DNA of 64,000 nt. It comes from Wolbachia endosymbiont (group B) of Germaria angustata. GTDB lineage: Bacteria; Pseudomonadota; Alphaproteobacteria; Rickettsiales; Anaplasmataceae. The stretch lies in NCBI RefSeq assembly GCF_964026725.1, contig NZ_OZ034691.1, positions 1,178,001 through 1,242,000 on the forward strand, written 5' to 3'. A model generated the notes under the pieces. The model did no database searches and had not been told where the DNA came from. It worked only from the letters and a program-made list of their open reading frames with translations. The position numbers and the translations under genes are program-made. Shown in pieces: positions 62,184-64,000 of this stretch (its first letter is position 1; every line of letters starts with the position of its first letter).

Positions 62184-62873
62184 TAACGCCTGCAGTTGAT
62201 CACTATTGAGAGTATTGGCAAAAACCTCTAACTGATTTTCTGTTAGGTCCTCAGCAAAAACTTTAGCAAATGCGCTTGATAGTAGTATACTCTTTGATAT
62301 GTTGGGTAGTATTATATCTCTTATTATCTGTTTCTCACCATAGTATGACATAATGTTTTGTAATGTTTCATTGTAAGGTGAGTCAAGTATGCTTCCCTCC
62401 CTGTCTGAAAAATAATATTTATTGTTACTAGCATCTGACTCTTCCCATGTTACATATTGGTATTGCAATCCTTTTTTCCAAATAGTACTCGTACAAGTAA
62501 GAGTACCAGTGAACATAAAAAGATCAGGATTCGCTTTCATGCCTAATATAACTAATCTATCATCAAGATATACAAATGTATATTTATTGTTTATGTCATC
62601 CAAGTTAGAATCAGGTTTAAGATTTTTGGTTGTCAGACTTCCTTCATTTTCTTCCTCTATGCACAAGAATTGTTCGCGGCAAAGATTTTTACTGCAAAAC
62701 TTTATAGGCAGTGAGTCTAGCACTCTATCGTTTTTATCATCTAGTGGTACAAGCTCAACTTTTTTAATAGATGCATTACTATTATCCCTGTCAAGCCACT
62801 TTATAAATTTAATCTTATTGTTAGGTACTTCTTTTCCAGGTACTATTTTAAAAACATGTTTTTTTCCACTCAT
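62175..62873 (-). pseudogene. 5' part of the IS110-split repeat protein gene
   Basis: The 232-aa ORF starts MSGKKHVFKIVPGKEVPNNK. It has a beta-rich head of about 170 residues (KYTFVYLDDRLVILGMKANP, LQYQYVTWEESDASNNKYYF). It then enters the 12-residue repeats (LTENQLEVFANT, LNSDQLQAL) and stops at K-A-stop supplied by the IS. Together with 59688-60551, the ancestral protein was about 505 aa: beta-rich head, about 17 repeats, coiled coil, acidic tail. The head resembles in style the beta-rich proteins of the collagen-like cassette. No signal peptide is seen. Confidence 0.75.
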
Positions 62874-63073
62874 AAGTATTTCCTAATCAACTTAATTATA
62901 GCTATTCTAACATTTATTGATTAATTTATTACTAAGTTAGTATGTATTAGAATTATAATAACAAACATTACTTGCATAAAGAAAAGTTATAGAAAGAGGG
63001 ATTTTTTAGGAAACTAGTATAAAATACTAATGGGCTAAAATAAGCTGACTTTATGATATGCTAGAACCTATAT
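62874..63073. other. Intergenic region, no gene seen
   Basis: 200 nt, AT-rich. It should hold the promoter of the split repeat gene. Nothing else is recognised. Confidence 0.5.
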
Positions 63074-63149
63074 TGGTGGAGGCAAGCGGGATCGAACCGC
63101 TGACCTTCTGCGTGCAAAACAGATGCTCTACCAGCTGAGCTATGCCCCC
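63074..63149 (-). tRNA. tRNA-Ala (anticodon TGC)
   Basis: On the minus strand the 76-nt cloverleaf has acceptor GGGGGCA/TGCCTCC, D-arm GCTCAGCTGGTAGAGC, an anticodon loop with TGC, T-arm TCAGCGGTTCGATCCCGCTT-type sequence, and an encoded 3' CCA at 63074-63076. It decodes GCA codons and, by wobble, other Ala codons. Confidence 0.97.
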
Positions 63150-63448
63150 AACTTTTGCTTAAAGCATAAATCACTCAGGCTGAAATGCAAGAAATATTTA
63201 TTTGTGAGGCTATTGCTAAATAGTGCACAAATTCTGCATTTATGTATAATTCTCTATCTTTTTAGAGTTGTATCTCAGCTTTGTCAAATAAACCTGTTAA
63301 TTAACAAGAAATTTTCCTTCAAAAATTTTTAATTAAATTATCACTAATACAGTACATTATATAATTTATTTAACCACGCATGAAAATTTTAGTTTGATTA
63401 AAACAGATAAAAACTATATTATTGTTTAGTATAGCTGAAAAATAAAAT
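63150..63448. other. Intergenic region between divergent tRNA genes
   Basis: About 300 nt, very AT-rich. It should contain the promoters of both tRNA genes. TTGATT (63394) and TATATT (63415) precede tRNA-Lys but with only 15 nt between them, so I do not call them a promoter. No ORF is convincing. Confidence 0.5.
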
Positions 63449-63521
63449 GATCCCGTAGCTCAGCCGGTAGAGCAACTGACTTTTAATCAGTGGGTCACGC
63501 GTTCGAATCGCGTCGGGATCA
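63449..63521 (+). tRNA. tRNA-Lys (anticodon TTT)
   Basis: The 73-nt cloverleaf has acceptor GATCCCG/CGGGATC, D-arm GCTCAGCCGGTAGAGC, anticodon stem ACTGA/TCAGT with loop CTTTTAA (anticodon TTT), T-arm with GTTCGAATC, and discriminator A. No 3' CCA is encoded, unlike the tRNA-Ala nearby. It lies 17 nt before the nuoF start and may be co-transcribed with it. Confidence 0.97.
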
Positions 63522-63538
63522 CTGAGAATCTTAAAAGC

Positions 63539-64000
63539 ATGCTAAAAGAACAGGACAAAATATTCACAAACTTAAATGGTAAAGAAACACCACTACTTGA
63601 GGGTGCAAAAAAACGTGGTAGTTGGCAAAAAACAAAGGAATTACTGGATTTAGGATCAGAAAAAATCATTGAGGAAGTAAAGAAATCTGGCTTGAGAGGT
63701 CGAGGGGGTGCAGGATTTTCTACTGGCCTTAAGTGGAGCTTTATGCCTAAAAATCCTTCAAAAGCGTATTTAGTAGTCAATGCAGATGAGTCAGAACCTG
63801 GTACGTGTAAAGATAGAGATATATTACGATATGAGCCACATAAGTTACTTGAGGGAATTCTTCTAGCTGGCAGAGCGATCAGCGCATCAGTTGCATATAT
63901 TTATATCAGGGGTGAATTTTATAATGAATATTTAGTTCTAAAAAAGGCACTTGAGGAAGCCTATAAAGAAAACTTAATTGGAAAAAATGCCTGCAAATCA
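63539..64000 (+). CDS. nuoF: NADH-quinone oxidoreductase subunit F (partial, runs off the window)
   Basis: The first 154 codons start at ATG 63539 ([20 protein letters not shown]) and are open to the window end. The NADH/FMN-binding motifs [20 protein letters not shown] and [20 protein letters not shown] are diagnostic. NuoF is the NADH-oxidising flavoprotein of complex I, here encoded 7 kb from nuoJKLMN and directly after tRNA-Lys. The rest of the gene lies outside the window. Confidence 0.93.
   Translation, partial: MLKEQDKIFTNLNGKETPLLEGAKKRGSWQKTKELLDLGSEKIIEEVKKSGLRGRGGAGFSTGLKWSFMPKNPSKAYLVVNADESEPGTCKDRDILRYEPHKLLEGILLAGRAISASVAYIYIRGEFYNEYLVLKKALEEAYKENLIGKNACKS

Noticed and set aside
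63394..63420. Promoter of tRNA-Lys
   Set aside because: The boxes TTGATT and TATATT are separated by only 15 nt, and such matches are common by chance in AT-rich DNA.
1..64000. CRISPR array
   Set aside because: No series of short direct repeats with regular unique spacers was noticed. The repeats found are palindromes, coding repeats or IS copies.

Overview
The window looks like a chromosomal segment of Wolbachia (Anaplasmataceae, Rickettsiales). The DNA is AT-rich. It carries single-copy alphaproteobacterial housekeeping genes (cckA, parAB, ispDF, gltA, ruvAB, the nuo cluster), a decaying phage WO-type tail/baseplate module, a phage large serine recombinase next to a DUF2924 gene and ankyrin genes, many insertion sequences, a group II intron and short palindromic repeats. 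This is recognition from protein families and gene content. No database search was run, and the strain is not assigned.

Layout. (1) 1-14144 is an accessory island bounded and punctuated by IS elements: an IS5-like remnant, an IS110-family element and a frameshifted IS256-family element. It holds an OTU cysteine protease gene, a helical unknown, and a three-gene plus-strand cassette: a 740-aa coiled-coil protein, a 1199-aa collagen-like Gly-X-Y protein and a 413-aa unknown. (2) 14178-24947 is a minus-strand phage WO remnant: P2-like baseplate/tail genes (gpV, PAAR tip, gpW, gpJ, gpI), ankyrin genes, DUF2924 and the serine recombinase. gpV and gpJ each carry one in-frame nonsense codon. One ankyrin gene is interrupted by a group II intron whose removal would restore its frame. 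(3) 24916-26548 is an IS110-family element that cuts the phage module off from an ankyrin-like gene with EPIYA-like tyrosine motifs. (4) 27288-47116 is mostly housekeeping: hemF, cckA, parA-parB, ispDF, a PerM-type permease, hda, xerC/D, plsC, rpsT, gltA, three lineage-specific unknowns, ruvA-ruvB, a membrane-anchored cytochrome c and a hydrolase. (5) 47159-58743 holds uvrD/pcrA, an IS630-family element, nuoJKLMN, birA (with a palindromic element inserted in frame), a short ccmD-like gene and ccmE. (6) 58819-62873 is a group of small unknown genes and a gene for a 12-residue-repeat protein that is split by a second, near-identical copy of the IS110 element. (7) The window ends with tRNA-Ala(TGC), tRNA-Lys(TTT) and the start of nuoF.

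How the parts work together. CckA, ParAB, Hda and XerC/D serve cell-cycle control, chromosome segregation and replication. NuoJKLMN form the membrane arm of complex I and NuoF is a peripheral subunit. HemF, CcmD/E and the cytochrome c belong to heme and cytochrome supply. The OTU protease, the EPIYA-like protein, the ankyrin proteins and the collagen-like cassette are the candidates for host interaction.

The most notable unexpected observations are: (a) the two IS110 copies each supply a Shine-Dalgarno sequence and ATG that open an in-frame chimeric ORF in the interrupted neighbour; (b) a collagen-like cassette with a perfect 597-bp tandem duplication; (c) EPIYA-like motifs in an ankyrin-type protein; (d) a self-consistent group II intron in an ankyrin gene; and (e) a palindromic element translated inside BirA.
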